From positions 1-29,935 of the forward strand of contig CAKQRB010000034.1 of the NCBI GenBank assembly GCA_934271195.1: a stretch of DNA of 29,935 nucleotides. Reading direction: 5' to 3'. The stretch comes from an uncultured Alphaproteobacteria bacterium. Lineage in GTDB: Bacteria; Pseudomonadota; Alphaproteobacteria; RF32; CAG-239. The notes beneath the pieces were generated by a model that was not told where the DNA came from, made no database searches, and saw nothing but the letters and a program-made list of their open reading frames with translations. Positions 10,004-16,966 of this stretch are shown piece after piece. The position numbers and the translations under genes were made by a program. Numbering within the stretch: position 1 is the stretch's first letter; each line of letters opens with the position of its first letter.

Positions 10004-10043
10004 GCAATTTTAGCTCTAGATGAACTGTTATGCGAACTTTTAA

Positions 10044-10415
10044 TTACTTGAGTTCAACCTTAGCACCAGCCTCTTCCAACTTCTTCTTGATTTCTTCGGC
10101 TTCAGCTTTGGCAACGCCTTCTTTAACAGTTTTCGGAGCACCGTCTACCAGGTCTTTGGCTTCTTTCAGACCCAAAGCTGTGATAGCGCGGATTTCTTTA
10201 ATAACGTTAATTTTGTTAGCGCCGGCTTCTGCAAGAATAACATCAAATTCTGTTTTTTCTTCTTCAGCGGCACCGGCAGCAGCACCACCGGCAGCTACGG
10301 CAACGGCAGCAGCGGCAGAAACGCCCCATTTTTCTTCCAGCATTTTAGACAGGTCAGCAGCTTCCATAACGGTCAAAGCTGACAATTCATCAACTAATTT
10401 GGCTAAATCGGCCAT
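10044..10415 (-). CDS. rplL: 50S ribosomal protein L7/L12
   Basis: Stalk protein of the large ribosomal subunit that recruits and activates translational GTPases; 123 residues, normal length. The N-terminal dimerisation domain (MADLAKLVDELSALTVMEAA) is followed by an Ala/Gly-rich flexible hinge (about 34-52). The conserved C-terminal domain follows (FDVILAEAGANKINVIKEIR, then GLKEAKDLVDGAPKTVKEGV). GGAG lies 8 nt before the ATG. It follows rplJ by 168 bp, a wider gap than usual, which contains small GTACT/AGTAC hairpins. Confidence 0.98.
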   Translation of the reverse strand: MADLAKLVDELSALTVMEAADLSKMLEEKWGVSAAAAVAVAAGGAAAGAAEEEKTEFDVILAEAGANKINVIKEIRAITALGLKEAKDLVDGAPKTVKEGVAKAEAEEIKKKLEEAGAKVELK

Positions 10416-10583
10416 ATCTTTATCTCCAATAAATAAATTAAATTTAAATTCTAAAAATTTTCACACTCTTCAATTATTGCTTTTAGGCAAGATAATGTGC
10501 CATAAGTTTTGAGCGAAGTGTACTAACAAAAGTACATGAGCGAAAAACTCACAAGCAGGATCTGCATAAAACAATAATTAATA

Positions 10584-11066
10584 CTAGGCAGCTTCTTTTT
10601 CGCTGTAAGCCTTGGTAACTCTTGCCAATTGTGCTCCCGGAGCCTGCAACAGACCAATAATCTTGGCGCGCAGTTCGTCCATGGAAGGAATGGTAGCAAG
10701 TTTGTTGATTTCGGCAACGGAAAGGACACCTGTTCCCATAGCGCCGCCGACAACAATCAGCTTTTCATTGGTTTTGGCAAATTGAACACAAGCTTTGCAG
10801 GCCGAGATCGGATCATTGGCGAAAGCAACAGCTGTCGGACCTTTGAACAAATCTGTCAGACCTTCAAATTTTGTACCCTTGAGAGCAAGACGAGTGATAC
10901 GATTTTTAGTAACTCTGAACCCAGCGCCTGCTTTTCTGATATTGTCGCGCAGTTCTGAAACTTCGGCTACAGTCAAGCCTTTGTAGTGGGAAACCACAAC
11001 AATTTCAGCACCGTTGAACAATTCATTCAGTTCGCTAAGCAATTGTGCTTTTTCTTCGCGATTCAC
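10584..11066 (-). CDS. rplJ: 50S ribosomal protein L10
   Basis: Base of the ribosomal stalk that anchors L7/L12 dimers, and a translational repressor of its own operon. I start it at the GTG at 11066 (VNREEKAQLLSELNE), giving 160 residues. This matches the family N-terminus and has GGAG 8 nt upstream. An upstream in-frame extension to 11114 would cover that ribosome binding site and has no family counterpart. The core motif SHYKGLTVAEVSELR and the C-terminal helix that carries L12 (ending VTKAYSEKEAA) are present. An L10-type leader RNA lies upstream, consistent with feedback by the L10-L12 complex. Confidence 0.97.
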   Translation of the reverse strand: MNREEKAQLLSELNELFNGAEIVVVSHYKGLTVAEVSELRDNIRKAGAGFRVTKNRITRLALKGTKFEGLTDLFKGPTAVAFANDPISACKACVQFAKTNEKLIVVGGAMGTGVLSVAEINKLATIPSMDELRAKIIGLLQAPGAQLARVTKAYSEKEAA

Positions 11067-11189
11067 TTTATTGTCTCCAATAAAAACATTGCTTGTTGCA
11101 ATGTATTTCAACACATAACCGCCAAGACTTTAAGGTTAGAAAATTTAATTTGCTTCATCTCCCAACCGCTTTGGCGGAACCCAATCTGT

Positions 11190-11375
11190 CCAGGAGAAAA
11201 AAGATATTAAAATGTCTCTACTCCCGTCTGCGTAGGATATTTAAGATAAGGTCTTATTCGGCAACCGGAAAAGATCTCCTTTGCGACAACCTCAAACGGC
11301 TGTCCTTTTTCAGAAACCTAAAATCGGCCTCCAAGCCATTTTGACCCGACCACCTACGGTCTTGGACAGTTTTCA
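11190..11375 (-). promoter_or_regulatory. Ribosomal protein L10 leader (rplJL autoregulation)
   Basis: Upstream of rplJ the minus strand carries AGACCGTAGGTGG (complement of about 11349-11361) and, some 120 nt later, CCTACGCAGACGG (about 11225-11236 and flank). CGTAGG and CCTACG can pair. These paired halves are the hallmark of the L10 leader that binds the L10-(L12)4 complex. Boundaries are approximate. The rest of the 500-bp rplA-rplJ gap holds the two hairpins listed next and no gene. Confidence 0.7.
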
Positions 11376-11424
11376 AAAAACTTTCCGGTTCTTAATGAGC
11401 TCTTGTTAAAGTTTTTTGAAGAGC

Positions 11425-11448
11425 GGGCGGTGATAAAGCTCACCACCC
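11425..11448 (-). other. Stable hairpin upstream of the L10 leader
   Basis: Minus strand GGGTGGTGA / TCACCGCCC forms a 9-bp stem (one G-U pair) around a 6-nt loop (11425-11433 with 11440-11448). A second small stem, GCTCTT/AAGAGC, lies beside it. It may be part of the rplJ leader fold or an RNA processing site between rplA and rplJ. Confidence 0.4.
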
Positions 11449-11523
11449 AAAACTTTTTTATACTTTGCAAAATAGGTTTGCGTTTTTAACTCAAACAAAC
11501 CATCAGCGGCTTTGATAAACGTT

Positions 11524-11608
11524 TTTGCTACGCCGGAATTTTTGAGTGATGTGTACATAAAAACACACATAAACAAAAAAATTCCAAATATGAAGAACGT
11601 TTAGCAAA
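11524..11608 (-). other. Large compound hairpin after rplA
   Basis: The nested perfect stems are TTTGCTA/TAGCAAA (11524-11530 with 11602-11608) and GGAATTTTT/AAAAATTCC (11535-11543 with 11577-11585), with GTGTGT-type pairing at the tip. It begins 8 bp past the rplA stop. It lacks a T tract after the outer stem, so it is more likely an mRNA processing or stability element than a simple terminator. Confidence 0.45.
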
Positions 11609-11615
11609 CGCCCCG

Positions 11616-12299
11616 CTACAAAGCTGAAGAATCAACCTTCAACCCAACACCCATCGTGCTGCTCAAAGAAATTTTCTTCATATAAACGCCTTTGGCACCA
11701 GCCGGTTTTGCTTTAATGATAGCATCAATAAAAGTTTTAGCGTTGTCATAAATCTGATCTTCGCTAAAACTTGCTTTAGCTATACCGGCATGAACAATAC
11801 CGTTCTTTTCAACACGATACTGAACTTCACCGGCTTTTGCCTTTTTAACGGCATTGGCAACATCCATGGTAACCGTGCCCAATTTCGGATTCGGCATCAG
11901 GCCTTTCGGACCGAGAACACGTGCAACGCGACCGGCCAACCCCATCATGTCCGGAGTAGCAATACATCTGTCAAAATCGACTTTACCGGCCAAAATAGAA
12001 TCAATCAGGTTCTCTGCACCGACGACATCAGCACCGGCAGCCTTAGCTTCATCAGCTTTTTCACCTTGAGCCAAAACGGCAACACGAACGGTTTTACCAT
12101 TACCGTGCGGCAAAGAGCACACGCCGCGAACCATCTGGTCGGCGTGTTTCGGATCGACACCCAAATTGATAGCCAGATCAATTGTTTCGTCAAATTTAGC
12201 TTTTGCATTTTCTTTAACGAGCTTAACAGCGTCTTTCAGAGAATAGCTCTGCATTTTATCAACTGTTTTATAAGCATTTACAATTCTTTTTCCGTGCAT
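11616..12299 (-). CDS. rplA: 50S ribosomal protein L1
   Basis: Ribosomal protein of the L1 stalk and translational repressor of rplKA. I start at the ATG at 12299 (MHGKRIVNAYKTVDKMQSYS), 227 residues, with GGAG 8 nt upstream. The longer frame to 12323 would overlap rplK and adds residues not seen in the family. Signatures include DLAINLGVDPKHADQMVRG, LPHGNGKTVRVAV, and the VLGPKGLMPNPKLGTVT loop that contacts RNA. It follows rplK by 4 bp and is co-translated with it. Confidence 0.97.
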   Translation of the reverse strand: MHGKRIVNAYKTVDKMQSYSLKDAVKLVKENAKAKFDETIDLAINLGVDPKHADQMVRGVCSLPHGNGKTVRVAVLAQGEKADEAKAAGADVVGAENLIDSILAGKVDFDRCIATPDMMGLAGRVARVLGPKGLMPNPKLGTVTMDVANAVKKAKAGEVQYRVEKNGIVHAGIAKASFSEDQIYDNAKTFIDAIIKAKPAGAKGVYMKKISLSSTMGVGLKVDSSAL

Positions 12300-12303
12300 A
12301 GCC

Positions 12304-12741
12304 TTACTCCACAACCTTAACACCCATTGAACGAGCCTGACCTTTAACCATATTCATGGCAGCTTCAACTGTCGAGCAGTTCAAATCCGGCAATTTAGCT
12401 TCGGCAATTTCTTTAACCTGAGCCATAGTCAGCTGACCGGCAACAGATTTGCTGGGTTCTTTGGAACCGCTTTTAATGTTAGCGGCTTTTTTAATGTAGA
12501 AAGCAACCGGCGGCAATTTGGTAACAAAAGTAAAACTTTTGTCTTCAAATGCAGTAATAACAACCGGTACCGGACTACCCGGTTCCATTTTCTGCGTAGC
12601 TGCGTTAAAAGCTTTGCAAAATTCCATAATGTTCAAGCCTTTTTGGCCCAGAGCCGGACCAACTGGAGGAGAAGGGTTAGCTTTTCCTGCAGGGATCTGA
12701 AGCTTGATTAATCCTAAAATTTTCTTTTTAGACTTAGCCAT
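12304..12741 (-). CDS. rplK: 50S ribosomal protein L11
   Basis: Ribosomal protein of the GTPase-associated centre, 145 residues. The proline-rich N-terminal domain (KLQIPAGKANPSPPVGPALG then QKGLNIMEFCKAFN) and the RNA-binding C-terminal domain (KIADLN-type segment read here as EAKLPDLNCSTVEAAMNMVK) are intact. GAGG lies 7 nt before the ATG. Normally rplK follows nusG directly. Here an opposing gene lies in between, so rplK must rely on its own promoter, for which a candidate is visible at 12853-12880. Confidence 0.98.
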   Translation of the reverse strand: MAKSKKKILGLIKLQIPAGKANPSPPVGPALGQKGLNIMEFCKAFNAATQKMEPGSPVPVVITAFEDKSFTFVTKLPPVAFYIKKAANIKSGSKEPSKSVAGQLTMAQVKEIAEAKLPDLNCSTVEAAMNMVKGQARSMGVKVVE

Positions 12742-12759
12742 TTCATACCTCTGTTAGGG

Positions 12760-12792
12760 TCGTGGTACAAGACGATGGCACGCCTCCCACGA
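12760..12792 (-). promoter_or_regulatory. L1-binding leader hairpin before rplK
   Basis: In the rplK 5' untranslated region TCGTGG and CCACGA pair (12760-12765 with 12787-12792), with GGGAGG just inside the 5' arm. This resembles the L1 mRNA target that mimics the L1 site on 23S rRNA, so L1 probably represses rplKA here. Assigned by position and motif only. Confidence 0.55.
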
Positions 12793-12852
12793 AATTATCA
12801 CATATACAATTAGCCTCATCAAAGACAGAGTTCTGCCTTTAAGAGTCGCTTC

Positions 12853-12880
12853 TGTATACCACAATCATTCAAAATTACAA
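12853..12880 (-). promoter_or_regulatory. Candidate rplK promoter
   Basis: Minus strand: TTGTAA (12875-12880), 16 bp, TATACA (12853-12858), about 110 bp upstream of rplK and directly before the L1 leader. An independent promoter is expected because the gene on the other side is on the opposite strand. Confidence 0.5.
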
Positions 12881-13046
12881 GAACTTTTTTAAATTTTCTT
12901 CATTTTGAGTCACATTTTTCGCTGAATATATAAAAAAGCTCAGAAACTACTGGAATCTTTTGAATCTAATTTTGACAAAAAGTTATTGCAAAATAAATCC
13001 ATATAAACTAGAATTAATAAAAATGTATATTATTAAATTAATTTTT

Positions 13047-13535
13047 ATGAAACAAAGTATCACGAGGTACGGATTTACCCAAGGCTCTGTATATCAGGCC
13101 TCCGTATCAAAAATAAAAAATGATAGGGTATTTTTTAAAATAACAAACAAGTGGGGAGAAACATTTACAGCTGCTTATTTTGCAACAAGAGGTAATATGA
13201 ATCTTCATCAGGTTTTTAAAAAAGGGAGCTTAACCGAAGTCAGCGTCATCTGTCATTGCAATCCCAACAAAACACATTACGGACTGCATCTTTTGGTTTC
13301 GCCGCAAAACCTGCCGCCTGATGATTACATAAAAAACCATGCCGTCGGAACAGTCGTTCAGGCAACCATAGACAGCATTAAGGGCGCAATGATGATTCTT
13401 CGCCTGATGGAAAATGTCTATTGTCGGACAAAACGTTGCAAAAGGGCAAAAACCGGTAATGAAATCAGTTGCAAAATTGAGCGCTACAACAAAAACAAAC
13501 GCACAATTTCCGTACGGGTTTTACAACCGGCATAA
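13047..13535 (+). CDS. Protein with two S1-like (OB-fold) domains, inserted between nusG and rplK
   Basis: A protein of about 163 residues whose two halves each resemble an S1/OB-fold RNA-binding unit. Repeat 1 starts GSVYQASVSKIKNDRVFFKI, and repeat 2 starts VGTVVQATIDSIKGAMMILR and closes with KIERYNKNKRTISVRV. The second half has a basic, Cys-containing loop (CRTKRCKRAKTG), consistent with nucleic-acid binding. The start is uncertain. The ATG at 13047 fits the domain start; an upstream ATG at 13023 would add eight residues; neither has a good Shine-Dalgarno site. It is on the plus strand, convergent with nusG and divergent from rplK, and shares a bidirectional terminator with nusG. S1 membership is inferred from pattern, not a search. 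An RNA-binding or translation-related role is plausible. Confidence 0.7.
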   Translation: MKQSITRYGFTQGSVYQASVSKIKNDRVFFKITNKWGETFTAAYFATRGNMNLHQVFKKGSLTEVSVICHCNPNKTHYGLHLLVSPQNLPPDDYIKNHAVGTVVQATIDSIKGAMMILRLMENVYCRTKRCKRAKTGNEISCKIERYNKNKRTISVRVLQPA

Positions 13536-13540
13536 ACATT

Positions 13541-13580
13541 AAAAAAAAAAGCCTTTGATTTAAGATCAAAGGCTTTTTGA
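13541..13580. terminator. Bidirectional terminator between the S1-like gene and nusG
   Basis: AAAAAGCCTTTGAT and ATCAAAGGCTTTTT (13546-13559 with 13565-13578) form a perfect 14-bp stem around a 5-nt loop. It is flanked by A10 on one side and T5 on the other, so it works in both directions. It ends both convergent genes. Confidence 0.9.
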
Positions 13581-13592
13581 ATTTGTAGTTTT

Positions 13593-14126
13593 TTAAGAAA
13601 CTTTCTCAACCTGAGAAAACTCCAATTCCACTGGTGTTGATCGGCCAAAAATGGAAACCGAAACTTTCAGACGAGATTTTTCCAAATCAACTTCTTCAAC
13701 CAAGCCGATAAAAGAAGCAAACGGACCGTCACAAACTCTAATCTGCTCGCCAACTTCATAATCAACCACGGTCTGCGGACGTTCAACCCCTTCCTGCATC
13801 TGAGTGATAATTCTCTGAGCCTCAGCCTCGGTAATCGGAAAAGGCTTATTGCGGCTGCCAAGAAAATTAGTAACTTTCGGATTATTCTTAATCAAATGCC
13901 ATGCATCATCGGTCATAACCATTTTAACCAGAATATATCCCGGAAAGAACTTGCGTTCGCTACTGACTTTGGCGCCTTTCTTAACTTCGACAACTTCTTC
14001 GGTCGGCACCATAATATCCAAAATTTTGTCATCCATTTTTTTCAAAACGGCCTGTTCTTTAATCGATTCGGCAACTTTTTTCTCCGAACCGGAATGAACG
14101 TTTACAACATACCAACGAGCATCCAT
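13593..14126 (-). CDS. nusG: Transcription termination/antitermination factor NusG
   Basis: Elongation factor that binds the RNA polymerase clamp and links it to Rho or the ribosome; 177 residues. The NGN domain begins WYVVNVHSGSEKKVAESIKE and includes FFPGYILVKM. The C-terminal KOW domain includes VGEQIRVCDGPFASFIGLVE and ends FGRSTPVELEFSQVEKVS. It follows secE by 3 bp in a tight operon. The operon ends right after nusG at a bidirectional terminator instead of continuing into rplK. Confidence 0.97.
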   Translation of the reverse strand: MDARWYVVNVHSGSEKKVAESIKEQAVLKKMDDKILDIMVPTEEVVEVKKGAKVSSERKFFPGYILVKMVMTDDAWHLIKNNPKVTNFLGSRNKPFPITEAEAQRIITQMQEGVERPQTVVDYEVGEQIRVCDGPFASFIGLVEEVDLEKSRLKVSVSIFGRSTPVELEFSQVEKVS

Positions 14127-14129
14127 AAC

Positions 14130-14327
14130 CTATTCTCCAATCATAAAAATCTTCTGTACGCCCCACCCCAGGATCTGGTCAACAACAAAGAAAAACGTTG
14201 CTGCAATTGCCACAATGACCAAAACCATAATTGAGGTTTGAATAACTTCTTTTTTTGTAGGCCAGGTAACCTTTTTAACTTCTTGCTTAACCTGCCTGAA
14301 AAACTGTATTGGACTAACTTTTGCCAT
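14130..14327 (-). CDS. secE: Preprotein translocase subunit SecE
   Basis: Essential single-pass subunit of the SecYEG channel in its short (65-residue) form. The amphipathic segment with the conserved VTWPTKKEV motif (about residues 19-27) precedes one membrane helix (SIMVLVIVAIAATFFFVVD). It is immediately upstream of nusG. In many bacteria tRNA-Trp lies directly upstream of secE; here that gene is 2.8 kb away beyond an accessory patch. Confidence 0.96.
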   Translation of the reverse strand: MAKVSPIQFFRQVKQEVKKVTWPTKKEVIQTSIMVLVIVAIAATFFFVVDQILGWGVQKIFMIGE

Positions 14328-14456
14328 GGATCCTATCCATTATAAATAAAGATTAAAAACAAACACCTGCACTTGATGCACTCAAGAAAACGGCAGAACA
14401 TATCCGCAATAGACAAGCAGAAACACCGGCCAAATACATTCTGACTTAATGTCGCC

Positions 14457-14485
14457 AACATATTAAATTATTTTTTGTATGTCAA
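14457..14485 (-). promoter_or_regulatory. secE-nusG promoter
   Basis: Minus strand: TTGACA (14480-14485), exactly 17 bp, TATGTT (14457-14462), about 130 bp upstream of secE. A separate promoter is needed because the operon is no longer next to tRNA-Trp. Confidence 0.6.
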
Positions 14486-14621
14486 TAGAATATTCTCGGT
14501 TTACTCAAATAATCTTAGCTGTACGCCGCTTTTATAAAAATCTTAAAAAAAAATCCGAGAAATTCATCTTCGGATTTAAAACTCGGACCATTTAAATACT
14601 TCCATAATAAATTAATTATAA

Positions 14622-14836
14622 ATAAAACAAAAAGGCAAAGCAGTATTTCCAGTCAAAAGGCAACTTAAGTTTTCATCTGCCTCAACATGCTCAAGCATTG
14701 GAGATTATGCTATTACTAAAATTCCATACATTGGACAAGTCATAAAAGCTTATAACAAAGGCTCTCTGGGCGGAGCTCATATTGCTCATGGTATCAATGC
14801 TTACAATGAAAGTTGTCGCAATCATAAGAAAAAATA
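14622..14836 (+). pseudogene. Remnant of a coding gene (5' end missing)
   Basis: An open frame of about 70 codons with protein-like composition but no ATG, GTG or TTG start at a usable place. Its end reads KIPYIGQVIKAYNKGSLGGA then HIAHGINAYNESCRNHKKK. The frame is closed upstream by TAA at 14619. I read it as the 3' part of a gene whose start was lost, and I do not recognise the family. It lies 56 bp upstream of a membrane-protein gene on the same strand. Confidence 0.4.
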
Positions 14837-14892
14837 AAGGAATAAATACTATTATAAACGAACCAAACTAATTCGGAAAAGGAGAACAAACA

Positions 14893-15219
14893 ATGAAATT
14901 ATGGTCAAAAGAAGCGCTTGTATTAGGCGGATTATCTGGTGTTTTAGAAACTCCTCTTTCCCTATTGGGTTTTGAAATTCTATCAGATATTTTATTTTTA
15001 TTGTTTATCATTTGTGTATTTATGCTTTGCTTCAACAAAACACCTAAATTTTTATCAAATTTTATACCCAATTACCCCAAAACATCATATTACCTGTGCG
15101 CCATTGGTTGGATTCCGTATTTTATGATAATAACAACAATAGCTTTTTTAGGAAGTGTTTATTTCGTTTCTTATTCTGAAGAATTTATTGTGCATTTTTT
15201 CTCAGCTTGGCCTACATAA
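14893..15219 (+). CDS. Small multi-pass membrane protein, last helix in a shifted frame
   Basis: A 108-residue hydrophobic protein with an excellent ribosome site (AAAAGGAGAA before the ATG). Hydrophobic stretches are at about residues 30-47 (ILSDILFLLFIICVFMLCF) and 70-92 (CAIGWIPYFMIITTIAFLGS). After the last in-frame stop, the frame one base back reads a further strong helix and a basic tail (AYISLGMSFISLIIAFI then RKKRLEYKDNTRQ), ending at TAG 15300-15302. The two frames meet at a T6 run (15195-15200), so one missing T or a -1 slip would give a protein of about 136 residues. Either a recent frameshift or slippage is possible. The family is unknown. It belongs to the accessory patch between secE and tRNA-Trp. 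Confidence 0.55.
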   Translation: MKLWSKEALVLGGLSGVLETPLSLLGFEILSDILFLLFIICVFMLCFNKTPKFLSNFIPNYPKTSYYLCAIGWIPYFMIITTIAFLGSVYFVSYSEEFIVHFFSAWPT

Positions 15220-15367
15220 GTTTGGGAATGTCATTCATTTCTTTAATCATTGCCTTTATCAGAAAGAAAAGATTAGAGTATAAGGATAATACAAGACAAT
15301 AGAAAATTTTCATTCTAAACTATAAGCATATCTCGAAAGGCTATAAAATTCCAACCGGTTTAACCAA

Positions 15368-15510
15368 TTGTAAAATAAAGGAATTTGTTTGGGATAGTCC
15401 GTGTAACTTGCGGGAAACAGCTACTTCGATAACATCTTACACGGACTCAGTTAAATGCTTAATATATAAAGAAAAAAGACGCTTTTCAGCGCCTTCATCT
15501 TGAGTGGCAG
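15368..15510. repeat. 143-bp direct repeat, copy A
   Basis: It matches 16967-17109 without gaps, with 13 differences by hand count (about 91% identity). It contains the inverted repeat GTCCGTGTAA/TTACACGGAC around a 30-nt loop and an intrinsic terminator. Seven of the 13 differences fall in a 12-nt block in the middle of the loop. The copy ends at TGGCAG, the complement of the last bases of tRNA-Trp. Weaker similarity continues upstream to about 15327. Confidence 0.85.
15472..15494 (-). terminator. Terminator of the FGE-domain gene (inside repeat A)
   Basis: Minus strand GGCGCT/AGCGTC (one G-U pair) with a GAAA-type loop, followed by TTTTTT. It is identical to the tRNA-Trp terminator in repeat B and lies about 50 bp past the gene at 15545-16513. 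Confidence 0.75.
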
Positions 15511-15544
15511 AGCATATAGTACAATCCACGGACTCAAAAAATGC

Positions 15545-16513
15545 CTATTGTTCCCGAATAATGCGAAAACCGACACTATCGTAACCATTAAGCGGATTAC
15601 GTGTTTCATCACGATATTCCGTACGACAATTCGTTCTTGGCGTTGAATAGGAACCACCTTTAACCGCTACAGCATTTTTCCCTTTCTTTGTAGAAGTCCA
15701 CTCCCACACATTTCCCCACATATCAATAGCTCCGCAGGCCGAAAGTGTTCGAACATAGGCAGTAACCGGTGTTGTTCCTTTGTTTTTACCGCAATTCATA
15801 TCCGCATCCTTAGGCATATGTCCGGCTGCAAGCTCCCATTCTTCTTCTGTCGGAAGACGGTATTTTGCTTTTTCGTCCTTAGCCGTAAGCCAATTACAAT
15901 AAACTACCGCATCATTATAAGAAACATTAACAACCGGATGTTTTTCCTTGCCTGTAGGAATATTTCCATTTATCCAATCTTGAGGAGCATTTTTACCTGT
16001 TTCCTTTATAAACAAGGCATATTCTTCATTTGTAACCGGAATATATGCAATAGAAACACTTTGAGCCGCTCCTAAAACAGGCAAGTAGCCGTCAATTACC
16101 CGACGAGAATTCGGTCGCAAACGTGAGTCCGTAAATCGCTTCATTGTCTGGTTAATGCGATTTTCTCTGTCTCGTAACATCTCATCAACTATTTTCTGCA
16201 TTTCTTCAACTTTTGAAATATGCTTAGCCGTTTGTTTAAGTTCCTCAAGTTTAGCCTTTTTGCGTGCAACAACTTTATCATAGTTAATTTCGGCTTGCCT
16301 ACGTAATGCCTCATAATTTTCTTTTGTTGGATTACGCCGATAAGCCACAATTAACTCTTTGGTTTCTTCATTCAACTGTGGACGCTCTTTTTCGATTGTT
16401 GTGCTGTATTTGAACGATCTCGCTTCCGAATTTATTTGTCGGGCAGAAACAATAGCCCCAACGGTTACAAAGCAAAACACAGACAAGAAAAATAAAGACA
16501 CAATTTTTTTCAT
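15545..16513 (-). CDS. Exported FGE/SUMF1-fold protein, probably non-catalytic
   Basis: A 322-residue protein. A signal peptide covers about residues 1-24 (MKKIVSLFFLSVFCFVTVGA), followed by a charged helical segment (about 30-130). The FGE-sulfatase domain PF03781 follows (about 135-322), with the signatures IPVTNEEYALF, HPVVNVSYNDAVVYCNWL, YRLPTEEEWELAA, GAIDMWGNVWEWTS and VGFRII. The true formylglycine enzyme needs two Cys near the end. Here the segment GGSYSTPRTNCRTEYR keeps only the second, so I infer a binding or structural role rather than catalysis. I start at the ATG at 16513, with AGAGG just upstream; an ATG six codons earlier is less likely. It lies 38 bp after the repeat-peptide gene, in one probable operon, in the cell envelope or outside. 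Confidence 0.85.
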   Translation of the reverse strand: MKKIVSLFFLSVFCFVTVGAIVSARQINSEARSFKYSTTIEKERPQLNEETKELIVAYRRNPTKENYEALRRQAEINYDKVVARKKAKLEELKQTAKHISKVEEMQKIVDEMLRDRENRINQTMKRFTDSRLRPNSRRVIDGYLPVLGAAQSVSIAYIPVTNEEYALFIKETGKNAPQDWINGNIPTGKEKHPVVNVSYNDAVVYCNWLTAKDEKAKYRLPTEEEWELAAGHMPKDADMNCGKNKGTTPVTAYVRTLSACGAIDMWGNVWEWTSTKKGKNAVAVKGGSYSTPRTNCRTEYRDETRNPLNGYDSVGFRIIREQ

Positions 16514-16551
16514 AAAAACCTCTTTTACCATTGTAAAACAAACATTGTTAC

Positions 16552-16815
16552 TTATTTCTTTTTACCATTTTTTAGACCGGATTTAAGCCCTTTTTTAAAG
16601 CCATCTTTATATCCTTCCTTAAGGCCGTCTTTAAGTCCTTCTTTGTGTCCTTCTTTCATTCCGTCTTTTAGCCCGCCTTTATATCCTTCCTTCAGACCAT
16701 CTTTCATTTCCTGCTTTAAAATTTTCTCATTTGTAACATCTTCTGCATTTACCTCACTAACAGTTCCACCTAAACACAGCAGACACACCAATGATGTTAA
16801 AATTATTTTTTTCAT
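16552..16815 (-). CDS. Secreted xKxG tetrapeptide-repeat protein
   Basis: A protein of about 87 residues with a clear signal peptide (MKKIILTSLVCLLCLGG, cleavage likely after VNA) and a mature part that is almost pure tandem repeat. There are about twelve consecutive four-residue units of the form xKxG, where x is L, M, Y, F or H at position 1 and D, E or occasionally G/K/S/N at position 3, ending KKK. At DNA level this is a degenerate 12-bp tandem array. Glycine every fourth residue gives a GxxxG stripe, and charges alternate K with D/E. It has no Cys and no CxPxR motif, so it is not a formylglycine substrate. I start at the ATG at 16815, with AGGAAG upstream. It is co-oriented with and just upstream of the FGE-fold gene. 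Function unknown. Confidence 0.75.
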   Translation of the reverse strand: MKKIILTSLVCLLCLGGTVSEVNAEDVTNEKILKQEMKDGLKEGYKGGLKDGMKEGHKEGLKDGLKEGYKDGFKKGLKSGLKNGKKK

Positions 16816-16966
16816 AGCTCTTCCTTTCATCTAATTAAGTGTTACAAAAAATTTTTAAATAAGTACATAATATATAACGATAACAAATGTAAAAAAGTTC
16901 ATAATAAATAAATTTTTTAATCTAACGCATCCCGAAAGGCAATAGGATCTAAACCGCATTAAATAT

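Noticed and set aside
15388..15450. Integron attC site or cassette boundary in the 143-bp repeats
   Set aside because: The inverted repeat GTCCGTGTAA/TTACACGGAC does not carry the RYYYAAC/GTTRRRY boxes, and no integron integrase is present.
15545..15700. Diversity-generating retroelement target in the FGE-fold C-terminus
   Set aside because: FGE/C-type-lectin folds are common variable proteins, but there is no reverse transcriptase or template repeat in the window and the C-terminus is not rich in AAY codons.
16559..16740. CRISPR-like short tandem array
   Set aside because: The 12-bp periodicity is the codon pattern of the xKxG peptide, with no spacers and no palindromic repeats.
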